NCBI RefSeq assembly: GCF_002220095.1
Contig: NZ_CP022372.1
Span: forward strand, 2,514,501-2,578,500
Source of the DNA: Bosea sp. AS-1
GTDB taxonomy: Bacteria > Pseudomonadota > Alphaproteobacteria > Rhizobiales > Beijerinckiaceae
Length of the DNA: 64,000 nt
Reading direction: 5' to 3'
The position numbers were made by a program, and so were the translations under genes. Numbering within the stretch: the first letter of the stretch is position 1; each line of letters opens with the position of its first letter. Under the pieces are notes generated by a model that did no database searches, had not been told where the DNA came from, and saw only the letters and a list, made by a program, of their open reading frames with translations. Shown here piece after piece: positions 37,281 to 46,082 of this stretch.

Positions 37281-37315
37281 GGGATGTCTCCGTCTGCGCT
37301 CGCTACGGGACATTG

Positions 37316-37346
37316 CTTCTACAAGCTGTAGCCACTTCAGGTTCAA
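37316..37346 (-). promoter_or_regulatory. MerR-family-type promoter of the metal ATPase
   Basis: On the minus strand, -35 TTGAAC (37341-37346) and -10 TAGAAG (37316-37321) are 19 bases apart, the long spacer that MerR-family activators compensate. The spacer carries AGTGGCTACAG, the core of known CadR/PbrR/ZntR-type operators. The transcription start would lie about 30 bases upstream of the ATPase ATG. Confidence 0.72.
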
Positions 37347-37547
37347 GAGGAAAAGTGATGCCTGTCGGAATGGCAGCCCTGCATTGCTGGCGGACTTGTT
37401 CCTGCATGCAGTATGCAGTTAGAAATCAATAAGCCCGTCGCAATGGGCTGTGACCAACCGGACCCGGACGATGGAACGCGACCGATCTTCTTCGGCCGAC
37501 AAGAGGTTCCGGTAGATCGCCGGTCAGGCAGGGAGGAAAGACGGCCC

Positions 37548-38741
37548 ATGGCGCAAGCGGGACCATCGACGGCCCTGAAGGGGTTGCGGGTGCTTGACCT
37601 GACGCGGGTACGGGCGGGGCCGACCTGCGTGCGGATCTTCGCGGATTTCGGGGCCGACGTGATCAAGGTCGAGAGCCCGCCGGGTTTTGACCCCAACGAG
37701 AACATGAGCGGTCCGCGCCTCGGCTACGACATGCAGAATCTGCATCGCAACAAGCGGTCTCTCGCCATCAATCTGAAGACTGCGGAAGGCAAGGCGATCC
37801 TGATGCGTCTTGTCGAGAGCGCCGATCTCCTGGTCGAGAACTACCGGCCAGACGTGAAGGAGCGGCTCGGCCTCGACTTCGAAGCCCTGCATGCCGTCAA
37901 CCCGCGATTGATCCTGGTCTCGATCTCCGGCTTCGGGCAATCCGGCCCGTATCGGACGCGCGCCGGCTTCGACCAGATCGCGCAGGGCATGGGCGGGATG
38001 ATGTCGGTGACCGGCCTTCCGGGGCAGGGACCGGTGCGGGCCGGCATTGCCTTGGCCGATTCCTCGGCCGGGCTCTATGGCGCCGTCGGCGCGCTGGTGG
38101 CGCTGCAGGAGCGAGCGGTTTCGGGCAAGGGGCAGTGGGTGCAGACCTCGCTGCTCGAGGCACAGATCGCGATGATGGATTTCCAGGCTGCGCGCTATCT
38201 CGTCGAAGGCTCGGTGCCGCCCCAGGCCGGCAACGATCACCCCTACCAGACGCCGATGGGCGTCTACCGGACACGCGACGGTGCGATCAATCTCGGAGTC
38301 GGCGGCGAGGAGCAGTGGCGCTCCTTCTGCCGCGCGGTCGAGCGGCCGGAGTGGGGCGCTGATGCCCGCTACGACAGCGCGGAGAAGCGCTTCGCGTGCC
38401 GGCCGGAACTCCGGGACCTGATCGAGGAGCGGCTATCCGAGGCCGACAGCGCCGATTGGCTTGCCGTGATGGAACGCCACAGCGTGCCGGCCGGGCCGAT
38501 CTACTCGGTCGATCAGATGTTCGACGACCCACAGGTGCGCCATCTCGGCATCGCGCGGCCGCTGGAGCATCCGGAACTCGGCGATATCCGGGTCGTCGGC
38601 CAGCCAGTGACGCTCTCGCGCACGCCCTCCGAAGTGGCGACGCCGACGCCGGCGGCCGGGGAGCACAACGGCGCGATCCTGGCCGAACTCGGCTATGACG
38701 AGGCAGGGCTCGCACGATTGCGGGCCGAAGGCGTGATCTGA
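37548..38741 (+). CDS. CaiB/BaiF-family CoA-transferase (family III)
   Basis: Transfers CoA between carboxylic acids. The 397-residue protein begins LKGLRVLDLTRVRAGPTCVRIFADFGADVIKVESP, the hallmark of the family, followed by NLHRNKRSLAINLKTAEGKAILMRLV, ADLLVENYRPDVKERLGLDFEAL and LISISGFGQSGPYRTRAGFDQIAQGMGGMM-type blocks. The conserved catalytic Asp follows in the central region. The ATG at 37548 has a GGGAGGAAAG ribosome site; the frame extends to 37413 without homology. An enoyl-CoA hydratase gene starts 11 bases after the stop, so the pair probably activates and processes one acid. The acid is unknown. Confidence 0.9.
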   Translation: MAQAGPSTALKGLRVLDLTRVRAGPTCVRIFADFGADVIKVESPPGFDPNENMSGPRLGYDMQNLHRNKRSLAINLKTAEGKAILMRLVESADLLVENYRPDVKERLGLDFEALHAVNPRLILVSISGFGQSGPYRTRAGFDQIAQGMGGMMSVTGLPGQGPVRAGIALADSSAGLYGAVGALVALQERAVSGKGQWVQTSLLEAQIAMMDFQAARYLVEGSVPPQAGNDHPYQTPMGVYRTRDGAINLGVGGEEQWRSFCRAVERPEWGADARYDSAEKRFACRPELRDLIEERLSEADSADWLAVMERHSVPAGPIYSVDQMFDDPQVRHLGIARPLEHPELGDIRVVGQPVTLSRTPSEVATPTPAAGEHNGAILAELGYDEAGLARLRAEGVI

Positions 38742-38752
38742 CGGAGGCCGAA

Positions 38753-39535
38753 GTGAGCGAGGATATCCTGTACGCGGTGGAGGGTGGGATCGGGACGATC
38801 ACGCTCAACCGGCCACAAGCGCGCAATGCCATGACCTTCGCCATGTATGAGCGGCTGGCCGAGATCTGCCGCGACCCGGCCGGGCATGGCGATCCGCGCG
38901 TCATCATCCTGACTGGTGCGGGCGACAAGGCCTTCGCTTCCGGCACCGACATCGCGCAGTTCCGCGCCTTTTCCAGCGCAGCCGATGCGCTGGCCTATGA
39001 GAAGCGGATCGAGGCGGTGATCGACGCCGTCGAGCGCTGCCCGGTGCCGACGCTGGCGGCGATCTCGGGCGCGGTGACGGGTGGCGGAGCGGCGCTCGCG
39101 CTTGCCTGCGACCTCAGGATCGCGTCGGTGACGGCGCGTTTCGGCTTCCCGATCGCGCGCACGCTCGGCAATTGCCTGTCGATGGCAAACTATGCCCGAC
39201 TCTACGCATTGCTGGGCCCGGCGCGGGTGAAGGATATCGTCTTCACGGCCCGGCTCGTCGGGGCGGAGGAGGGGCGCCAGGCCGGGCTCTACAGCGAATT
39301 GCTCCCCGACCATGCTGCGCTGATGCAGCGCGCGACCGAGCTTGCGACGACGATCGCGAACCATGCGCCGCTGACCATGCGCGCAACGAAGGAGGCGATG
39401 CGTCGGCTGACGGCCGAAGCCGCGCAGGGCGTGCCCGGCGATGACCTCGTCACGCTCTGCTATACGAGTGAAGACTTCCGGGAAGGCATGGAGGCTTTTC
39501 TCGCCAAGCGCCCACCGGTCTGGCGGGGGCGCTGA
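38753..39535 (+). CDS. Enoyl-CoA hydratase/isomerase family protein
   Basis: A crotonase-fold enzyme of 260 residues starting at a GTG (38753). It has ITLNRPQARNAM near the N-terminus, the oxyanion-hole segments KAFASGTDIAQF and AAISGAVTGGGAALALACDLRIA, and FGFPIARTLGNCLSMANYARL in place of the usual FGxPE region. The second catalytic Glu position is not obviously kept (IARTLGNC), so a hydratase activity is not assured; crotonases include isomerases and hydrolases. It is cotranscribed with the CoA-transferase gene and convergent with an MFS gene across a repeat element. Confidence 0.88.
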   Translation: MSEDILYAVEGGIGTITLNRPQARNAMTFAMYERLAEICRDPAGHGDPRVIILTGAGDKAFASGTDIAQFRAFSSAADALAYEKRIEAVIDAVERCPVPTLAAISGAVTGGGAALALACDLRIASVTARFGFPIARTLGNCLSMANYARLYALLGPARVKDIVFTARLVGAEEGRQAGLYSELLPDHAALMQRATELATTIANHAPLTMRATKEAMRRLTAEAAQGVPGDDLVTLCYTSEDFREGMEAFLAKRPPVWRGR

Positions 39536-39548
39536 GCGAAAGCCCGCT

Positions 39549-39649
39549 TAGATCATCGCGCGTCCTATCGGACGCGATAACGATGATCTATCTCATTGTC
39601 AGTGCATCGGATTTTTCCGAAAAGTGGATTCCACTTTTCGGTCCGATGC
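39549..39649. repeat. Intergenic palindromic repeat pair (REP/RIME-like)
   Basis: Two adjacent imperfect palindromes fill the gap between convergent genes. The first (39549-39590) pairs TAGATCATCG with CGATGATCTA and CGCGTCC with GGACGCG. The second (39604-39649) pairs GCATCGGA with TCCGATGC and CCGAAAAGTGG with CCACTTTTCGG. This mosaic is a common dispersed intergenic element in Hyphomicrobiales genomes and could end transcription from both sides. One copy is present in the window. Confidence 0.75.
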
Positions 39650-39650
39650 T

Positions 39651-40976
39651 CTAGCCGTAGCGGCCTTCCAGGCGACGGTCGAACCAGAGTGCGACCAGCG
39701 TGCAGATCGCGCCCGACAGCAGGTAGAGCCCGACCCAGGCAAGGCCCAGCTTGCTGGAGAGCGTCAACGCCACGAGCGGCGCGAAGCCGGCGCCGATCAG
39801 CCAGGCGAGGTCGGAGGTCAGGGCGGCGCCGGTGTAGCGGTACTCCCGGCCGAAGCTCGAGGCGACGGCGCCCGCCGTCTGGCCATAGGACAGGCCGAGC
39901 AGCCCGAAGCCGATGATGACATAGACCGTCTGCCCGGCGAGGCTGTCGCCGAAGAGCAGCGGCGCGATGATGCTGCTCAGGCTGAAGAGCCCGATCATCA
40001 GGCCGGAAAGGATCAGCGTCGGGCGGCGGCCGATCTGGTCCGCGATCAGGCCGGAGGTCATGATCGCCCCGGCGCAGACCACGGCGCCGGCGCCCTGCAC
40101 GATCAGGAATTCCGCGACCGAGCGGTTGGTGTAGAGGTTGATCCAGCTCACCGGGAAGATCGTGACCAGGTGGAACAGCGCGAAGCTCGCCAGCGGCACG
40201 AAGGCGCCGAGAACGAGGGTGCTGCTGCGTTTGCGGACGAGCTGGGTGATCGAAATCGGCATCAGCTCGCGGGTATCCATGAGCTGGGCGAATTCTTGGG
40301 TCGCGACCATGCGCAGACGGGCGAAGAGCGCGACCACGTTGATCGTCAGCGCGACGAAGAAGGGATAGCGCCAGCCCCAGCCGAGGAAGTCCTCCGTCGA
40401 GAGCGCGCCTTCGAAGAAGGCGAACAGGCCCGCGGCGAGGATGAAGCCGATCGGCGCGCCGAGCTGCGGTAGCATCGCGTACCAGCCGCGCCGGCCTGCC
40501 GGTGCATTGAGGGCCAGCAGCGAGGACAGGCCGTCCCAGGCGCCGCCGAGCGCGATGCCCTGCAGCAGGCGGAAGGCGGCCAGGATGATGCCGGACCAGA
40601 TGCCGATGGTCTCGTAGCCGGGCAGGAAGGCGATCGCGGCGGTCGAGCCCCCGAGCAGGAAGAGCGCGGCGGTGAGCTTGGTGGCGCGGCCGTAGATCCG
40701 GTCGATCGTCATGAACAGCACGGAGCCGATCGGCCGGGTTAGGAAGGCGAGGGCGAAGATGCCGAAGGAGTAGATCGTCCCGGTCAGCGGATCCGCGAAG
40801 GGGAAGACCAGCTGCGGGAAGACGAGCACGCAGCCGAGGCCGAAGACGAAGAAGTCGAAATACTCGGATGTACGCCCGATGATGACGCCGATCGCGATCT
40901 CGCCCGGGGTGACATGATCCCGGCCGTGCGCGTCCGTCAGATGGTTCGATGCCGGGCTTGCCGCATGGGCGCTCAT
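39651..40976 (-). CDS. MFS transporter, metabolite:H+ symporter family (second copy)
   Basis: A 12-helix transporter of 441 residues in the same family as the one at 30681-31988 but not closely similar. Features are IGVIIGRTSEYFDFFVFGLGCVLVFPQL, RPIGSVLFMTIDRIYGRATKL, and RLLQGIALGGAWDGLSSLLALNAPAGRRGW. The N-terminal GRTSEYFDFF motif is seen in a subgroup with unknown substrates. The ATG is at 40976. It is divergent from the quinol oxidase operon and convergent with the enoyl-CoA hydratase gene. Confidence 0.87.
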   Translation of the reverse strand: MSAHAASPASNHLTDAHGRDHVTPGEIAIGVIIGRTSEYFDFFVFGLGCVLVFPQLVFPFADPLTGTIYSFGIFALAFLTRPIGSVLFMTIDRIYGRATKLTAALFLLGGSTAAIAFLPGYETIGIWSGIILAAFRLLQGIALGGAWDGLSSLLALNAPAGRRGWYAMLPQLGAPIGFILAAGLFAFFEGALSTEDFLGWGWRYPFFVALTINVVALFARLRMVATQEFAQLMDTRELMPISITQLVRKRSSTLVLGAFVPLASFALFHLVTIFPVSWINLYTNRSVAEFLIVQGAGAVVCAGAIMTSGLIADQIGRRPTLILSGLMIGLFSLSSIIAPLLFGDSLAGQTVYVIIGFGLLGLSYGQTAGAVASSFGREYRYTGAALTSDLAWLIGAGFAPLVALTLSSKLGLAWVGLYLLSGAICTLVALWFDRRLEGRYG

Positions 40977-41155
40977 TCGGGGGCTTCCTCGTTCGCGCGG
41001 AAAAGGGATAACATTCCCCGGCTCCGGACGCCATGGATGCGGCGGATAAAAGCGAACTACCCGGTCTCTGCCAATGGGACATTGTGTCCTCTGTGCAGTG
41101 CAAAAGAATGCGATAGACAGAGCGGCAACTTTCCGGTCACGGAGGGCTTGGTCTC

Positions 41156-42238
41156 TTGAGAAATCGTCGTTTTCTGGCGCTGTTGCCGCTCTTGCCCCTG
41201 CTCGGCGGCTGCCAAGCGGTGCTGCTTTCGCCGTCGGGGGATGTTGCGCTGCAGCAGCGCAACCTGATGCTGATCTCGACCGCGCTGATGCTGACGATCA
41301 TCATCCCGGTGATGGCGCTGACGGTGTATTTCGCCTGGCGCTACCGCGCTTCGGCCCAGGCCGAGTACGACCCGGACTGGAACCATTCGCTGCCGCTCGA
41401 GGTGGTGATCTGGGCCGTGCCGCTGCTGATTATCGTGATCCTGGGCGCACTGACATGGATGGGCACGCATCTGCTCGACCCCTACAGGCCGCTCAACCGC
41501 ATCAGCGCTGCGACGCCGATCGCGACGGCGCAGGCGGGCAGCACCCAGATGCGCAAGGAGCCGCTCGTCATCCAGGTCGTGGCGCTCGACTGGAAATGGC
41601 TGTTCATCTACCCGCAGCAGGGCATCGCCTCGGTCAACGAGGTGGTGGCGCCGGTGAACCAGCCGGTCGAATTCCGGATCACGGCTTCATCCGTGATGAA
41701 TTCGCTCTTCATCCCCGCGCTCGCAGGCCAGATCTATGCGATGCCCGGCATGCAGACCAAGCTGAATGCCGTGATCAACCATGCCGGCGACTTCGAGGGC
41801 TTCTCGGCGAATTACAGCGGCGAAGGTTTCTCGGGGATGCGTTTCCGCTTCCGTGGCCTCGAGGGCAACGGCTTCGAGGACTGGGTCAAGGCGGCGCAGG
41901 CCAAGGGCGACAAGCTCGGCCGCGAGGAATACCTCGTCTTCGAGCGGCCGAGCGAGCGAGAGCCGGCCCGTCAGTTCGGCAGCGTCGCGCCTGATCTCTT
42001 CGACGCCATCCTCAACATGTGCGTCGACCGCGCCAAGATGTGCATGCGCGATATGATGGCGATGGACGCCAAGGGCGGCGGCGGCAAGGAGGGTATCTCC
42101 ACCGTCATGGCGCTCGAATACGACAAATCGGTGCGCCGTGGCGGTGCGCCTCTGCCGCCGCGTCCTTTCGTCACTGCGATCTGTACGCCGGCGGACGTCT
42201 ACGGCAAGGGCGGTGTCACCGCCCAGGCTGCGAACTGA
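41156..42238 (+). CDS. cyoA: Cytochrome bo3-type quinol oxidase subunit II
   Basis: Subunit II of a proton-pumping ubiquinol oxidase, 360 residues. The start is a TTG (41156) with GGAGG upstream. The signal peptide ends in a lipobox (LLGGC), so the protein is a lipoprotein, as E. coli CyoA. Two membrane helices follow, then the cupredoxin domain. The Cu(A) ligands of cytochrome c oxidases are absent (GFSANYSGEGFSGMRFR replaces the Cys/His/Met loop), which marks quinol use. The C-terminal arm (FDAILNMCVDRAKMCMRDM) is present. It is first of cyoABCD. Confidence 0.95.
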   Translation: MRNRRFLALLPLLPLLGGCQAVLLSPSGDVALQQRNLMLISTALMLTIIIPVMALTVYFAWRYRASAQAEYDPDWNHSLPLEVVIWAVPLLIIVILGALTWMGTHLLDPYRPLNRISAATPIATAQAGSTQMRKEPLVIQVVALDWKWLFIYPQQGIASVNEVVAPVNQPVEFRITASSVMNSLFIPALAGQIYAMPGMQTKLNAVINHAGDFEGFSANYSGEGFSGMRFRFRGLEGNGFEDWVKAAQAKGDKLGREEYLVFERPSEREPARQFGSVAPDLFDAILNMCVDRAKMCMRDMMAMDAKGGGGKEGISTVMALEYDKSVRRGGAPLPPRPFVTAICTPADVYGKGGVTAQAAN

Positions 42239-42287
42239 GCTCTTGATTGAACGGCCGCCTGGCCATGCCTAGCGATCCGAGGACGCC

Positions 42288-44288
42288 ATGAATTCCTATC
42301 CCGACTGGTGGAAGCTCGTGTTCGGGCGCTTCACGTTTGAAGCCGTCCCGTACCACGAGCCCATCCTGGTCGCGACCTTCGCCGGCGTCGTGGTCGGCGG
42401 CCTCGCGGTTATCGCCCTGATCACCCGGCTGAAGGCCTGGGGCTATCTCTGGAACGAGTGGTTCACAAGCGTCGACCACAAGAAGATCGGCATCATGTAC
42501 ATGGTGCTCGGCGTCGTCATGCTGCTGCGCGGCTTCGCCGACGCGCTGATGATGCGCGGGCAGCAGGCCATCGCCTTCGGCGCCAATGAAGGCTATCTGC
42601 CGCCGCACCATTACGACCAGATCTTCACGGCCCATGGCGTGATCATGATCTTCTTCGTGGCCATGCCGCTGGTCACGGGGCTGATGAACTATGTCGTGCC
42701 GCTGCAGATCGGCGCGCGCGACGTCGCTTTTCCCTTCCTCAACAACTTCAGCTTCTGGATGACCGTCGGCGGCGTGGTGCTGGTCATGGCCTCGCTCTTC
42801 GTCGGCGAGTTCGCCAAGGTCGGCTGGCTCGCCTATCCGCCGCTGTCGGGAGCCGCCTATTCGCCCGGGGTAGGCATGGACTACTACCTCTGGGCGCTGC
42901 AGATCGCGGGCGTCGGCACGACCCTGTCGGGCATCAACCTGATCGCGACCATCGTGAAGATGCGCGCGCCCGGCATGGACATGATGAAGATGCCGGTCTT
43001 CACCTGGACGGCACTGTGCACCAACGTGCTGATCGTCGCGAGCTTCCCGGTCCTGGCCTGCACGCTCGCGCTGTTGACGCTCGACCGCTATGTCGGCACC
43101 AACTTCTTCACGAACGATCTCGGCGGCAACCCGATGATGTACGTGAACCTGATCTGGATCTGGGGCCACCCCGAGGTCTACATCCTGATCCTGCCCTGCT
43201 TCGGCATCTATTCGGAGATCGCCTCGACCTTCGCCGGCAAGCGGCTCTTCGGCTACACCTCGATGGTCTATGCGACGGTGGTCATCACCATCCTGTCCTA
43301 CCTCGTCTGGCTGCATCACTTCTTCACGATGGGCTCGGGCGCCAGCGTGAACTCGTTCTTCGGCATCACGACGATGATCATCTCGATCCCGACCGGCGCG
43401 AAGATCTTCAACTGGCTGTTCACGATGTATCGCGGGCGCATCCGCTTCGAACTGCCGATGATGTGGCTTCTCGCCTTCATGCTGACCTTCGTCATCGGCG
43501 GCATGACCGGCGTGATGCTCGCGGTGCCGCCGGCGGACTTCATCCTGCACAACAGCCTGTTCCTGATCGCGCATTTCCATAACGTGATCATCGGCGGCGT
43601 GGTCTTCGGCGCCTTCGCCGGCATCACCTACTGGTTCCCCAAGGCCTTCGGCTTCAAGCTCGATGAGTTCTGGGGCAAGCTTTCCTTCTGGTTCTGGGTG
43701 ATCGGCTTCTATGTCGCCTTCATGCCGCTCTATGTGCTCGGCCTGATGGGCGTGACCCGGCGCCTTAACCATTTCGAGGATCCGTCGCTGCAGATCTGGT
43801 TCGTCGTCGCAGCTTTCGGCGCCGTGCTGATCGCGCTCGGCATCCTGTGCTTCCTGATCCAGATCGCCGTCAGCATCCTGCATCGCGACCGGTTGCGCGA
43901 CACGACCGGCGATCCCTGGGACGGGCGCACGCTGGAGTGGTCGACCTCCTCGCCGCCACCGGCCTACAACTTCGCCTTCACGCCGATGGTCCATGATCAC
44001 GATACCTGGGCCGACATGAAGAAGCGCGGTTACCGGCGCCCGCTCGGCGGCTTCAAGCCGATCCACATGCCGAGGAACACGGGCGCCGGGCTGATCATCT
44101 CCGCCTTCGCGACGATCTGCGGCTTCGCGCTGGTCTGGTATGTCTGGTGGCTCGCGGCGCTCAGCTTCGCGGCGGTGATTGTCACGGCCATCGCCCACAC
44201 CTTCAACTACGATCGGGACTTCCACATCCCGGCCGAGACGGTCCTGCGCGAGGAGAATGCGCGCACCGAACAGCTCGCACGGGCCTGA
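42288..44288 (+). CDS. cyoB: Cytochrome bo3-type quinol oxidase subunit I
   Basis: The catalytic heme-copper subunit: 666 residues with about 15 membrane helices. Conserved sites are the low-spin heme His in [11 protein letters not shown], the Cu(B) His and cross-linked Tyr in [12 protein letters not shown], the Cu(B) His pair in [11 protein letters not shown], and the heme ligands in [17 protein letters not shown]. The extra N- and C-terminal helices fit the CyoB group. It is preceded by cyoA (49-base gap) and followed by cyoC (9-base gap). Confidence 0.97.
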   Translation: MNSYPDWWKLVFGRFTFEAVPYHEPILVATFAGVVVGGLAVIALITRLKAWGYLWNEWFTSVDHKKIGIMYMVLGVVMLLRGFADALMMRGQQAIAFGANEGYLPPHHYDQIFTAHGVIMIFFVAMPLVTGLMNYVVPLQIGARDVAFPFLNNFSFWMTVGGVVLVMASLFVGEFAKVGWLAYPPLSGAAYSPGVGMDYYLWALQIAGVGTTLSGINLIATIVKMRAPGMDMMKMPVFTWTALCTNVLIVASFPVLACTLALLTLDRYVGTNFFTNDLGGNPMMYVNLIWIWGHPEVYILILPCFGIYSEIASTFAGKRLFGYTSMVYATVVITILSYLVWLHHFFTMGSGASVNSFFGITTMIISIPTGAKIFNWLFTMYRGRIRFELPMMWLLAFMLTFVIGGMTGVMLAVPPADFILHNSLFLIAHFHNVIIGGVVFGAFAGITYWFPKAFGFKLDEFWGKLSFWFWVIGFYVAFMPLYVLGLMGVTRRLNHFEDPSLQIWFVVAAFGAVLIALGILCFLIQIAVSILHRDRLRDTTGDPWDGRTLEWSTSSPPPAYNFAFTPMVHDHDTWADMKKRGYRRPLGGFKPIHMPRNTGAGLIISAFATICGFALVWYVWWLAALSFAAVIVTAIAHTFNYDRDFHIPAETVLREENARTEQLARA

Positions 44289-44297
44289 GGGACGACG

Positions 44298-44924
44298 ATG
44301 ACGACGGCGACGGCGCAACCGGCCGATACCCCGGTCTTCCACGTCACGGAAGACGAGCACGAGCACTCCGGCGGCTCGACCATGCTCGGCTTCTGGATGT
44401 ACCTGATGAGCGACTGCCTGGTCTTCGCAGTCCTCTTCGCGACCTATGGCGTGCTCGGGCGCAGCTATGCGGCCGGGCCCTCGGGGGCCGATCTGTTCGA
44501 TCTCAAGCTGGTGGCGGTCAACACCACCATGCTGCTGCTCTCCTCGATCACCTACGGCTTCGCCATGCTGGCGATGGACAAGGGGCGGCAGGCGGCAGTG
44601 CAGGGCTGGCTGCTCGTGACCGGCCTGTTCGGCCTCGCCTTCATCGGCATCGAGCTCTACGAGTTCCACCACATGATTCTTGAGGGTGCGACGCCGATGC
44701 GCAGCGCCTTCCTCTCCTCCTTCTTCACACTGGTCGGCACGCACGGGCTGCACGTCACCTTCGGCCTGATCTGGCTCACGGTGCTGATGGTGCAGGTGTC
44801 GCAGCGCGGGCTGATCGAGGCCAATCGCCGCCGGCTGATGTGCCTCTCCATGTTCTGGCACTTCCTCGACGTCGTCTGGATCGGCGTCTTCACTTTCGTC
44901 TATCTGATGGGCGTGCTGAAATGA
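44298..44924 (+). CDS. cyoC: Cytochrome bo3-type quinol oxidase subunit III
   Basis: An accessory membrane subunit of 208 residues with five helices. It has [22 protein letters not shown], the conserved Glu/His region [12 protein letters not shown], and [20 protein letters not shown]. The stop codon overlaps the cyoD start (ATGA). Confidence 0.95.
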   Translation: MTTATAQPADTPVFHVTEDEHEHSGGSTMLGFWMYLMSDCLVFAVLFATYGVLGRSYAAGPSGADLFDLKLVAVNTTMLLLSSITYGFAMLAMDKGRQAAVQGWLLVTGLFGLAFIGIELYEFHHMILEGATPMRSAFLSSFFTLVGTHGLHVTFGLIWLTVLMVQVSQRGLIEANRRRLMCLSMFWHFLDVVWIGVFTFVYLMGVLK

Positions 44925-45304
44925 GCGGATCGCAGAACCACTCGGACGCCCACGGCGCCGATCACGGCGAGCACGGCGCCTCCCATGCGACGCTGCGCGG
45001 CTATCTTACCGGCTTCGTCCTCGCGGCCATCCTGACGGCGATCCCGTTCTGGCTGGTCATGGCCGACGTGCTCGGCAATTCGACGACCACCGCGATCGTC
45101 ATCATGGCCTTCGCGGCGGTGCAGATCGTCGTCCACATGGTCTACTTCCTGCACATGAATTCGCGCTCGGAAGGCGGCTGGACGATGATGGCGCTGATCT
45201 TCACCATCGTCATCGTGGCGATCGCGCTCTCGGGCTCGCTCTGGGTGATGTATCACCTCAACGTCAACATGATGCCGATGGCGCCCGGCGACCACCCGAT
45301 GTGA
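44921..45304 (+). CDS. cyoD: Cytochrome bo3-type quinol oxidase subunit IV
   Basis: A small three-helix subunit of 127 residues needed for stability of the oxidase. The N-terminus is rich in His, Asp and Glu. [44 protein letters not shown] and the last helix [23 protein letters not shown] are family traits. It overlaps cyoC by four bases. Confidence 0.94.
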   Translation: MSGSQNHSDAHGADHGEHGASHATLRGYLTGFVLAAILTAIPFWLVMADVLGNSTTTAIVIMAFAAVQIVVHMVYFLHMNSRSEGGWTMMALIFTIVIVAIALSGSLWVMYHLNVNMMPMAPGDHPM

Positions 45305-45314
45305 GGATGCCGTC

Positions 45315-46076
45315 GTGGCCGCAGCGCCGCGAGCGCAAGGCGAGGCGGATCGCCCGTCGCGGGCACGCCGGTTCGCTCTCCTGGGCCTCTTCGGTCTGCT
45401 GACGCTCGTTTTCGTCGGGCTGGGCATCTGGCAGGTCGAACGACGCAGCTGGAAGCTCGATCTGATCGCACGGGTTGACGCGCGCGCCCACGCACAGGCC
45501 GAGCCGGTTCCGGGGCCGGAGGGATGGGGCGGCATCGATGCCGCCGGCGCCGAATATCGCAGGGTCGCGCTCGACGGACGCTACCTCCCTGGAGCGGAGA
45601 CGCTGGTGAAGGCCGTCACCGAGAAGGGGCCGGGCTTCTGGGTGCTGGCGCCGTTTCGGAGCACACGCGGCTTCACGGTTCTCGTCAATCGCGGCTTCGT
45701 GCCGGAGGATCGGCGCGATCCGGCCGAGCGCAGCGATGCGGCCGCGCGCGGCGAGACGCATCTGACCGGGCTGCTGCGCATGAGCGAGCCGGGCGGCGGC
45801 TTTCTGCGCAGCAACGATCCGGGTGCCGGCCGCTGGTATTCGCGCGACGTCGCGGCGATCGCTGAGGCGAGAGGGCTCGGCGCGGTCGCGCCTTATTTCG
45901 TCGATGCGGATGCGGTTTCCGAGCCTGGCCCGTTGCCGTTAGGCGGAATGACGGTGATCCGGTTCCGCAACACCCATTTCATCTATGCGCTGACCTGGTT
46001 CAGCCTTGCCGGGATGAGCGCCTGGGCAGGATTCTACGTCCTGCGCAGGCGCTCGGAAGGCGAAGAGGCGAGCTGA
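45315..46076 (+). CDS. SURF1-family oxidase assembly protein
   Basis: A 253-residue membrane protein with two helices (about 18-38 and 222-243) around a periplasmic domain. It has LGIWQVERRSWKLDLIARVDAR near the first helix, FWVLAPFRSTRGFTVLVNRGFVP, and FRNTHFIYALTWFSLAGMSAWAGFYVLRRR at the end, all typical of SURF1. SURF1 proteins deliver heme a to oxidases. In Paracoccus a dedicated copy serves the quinol oxidase, and the position 10 bases after cyoD suggests the same here. The start is a GTG. This raises the possibility that the oxidase uses heme a. Confidence 0.92.
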   Translation: MAAAPRAQGEADRPSRARRFALLGLFGLLTLVFVGLGIWQVERRSWKLDLIARVDARAHAQAEPVPGPEGWGGIDAAGAEYRRVALDGRYLPGAETLVKAVTEKGPGFWVLAPFRSTRGFTVLVNRGFVPEDRRDPAERSDAAARGETHLTGLLRMSEPGGGFLRSNDPGAGRWYSRDVAAIAEARGLGAVAPYFVDADAVSEPGPLPLGGMTVIRFRNTHFIYALTWFSLAGMSAWAGFYVLRRRSEGEEAS

Positions 46077-46082
46077 TGCCGG

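Noticed and set aside
41076..41088. GGACA-TTG-TGTCC dyad upstream of cyoA as an operator
   Set aside because: The arms are only five bases and match no FNR, CtrA or RegA consensus I know.
42216..44861. Very long open frame (881 codons) on the minus strand opposite cyoB-cyoC
   Set aside because: It is the mirror of GC-rich cyoB/cyoC codons: charged, His/Arg/Glu-rich, with no domain. cyoB and cyoC are certain on the plus strand.
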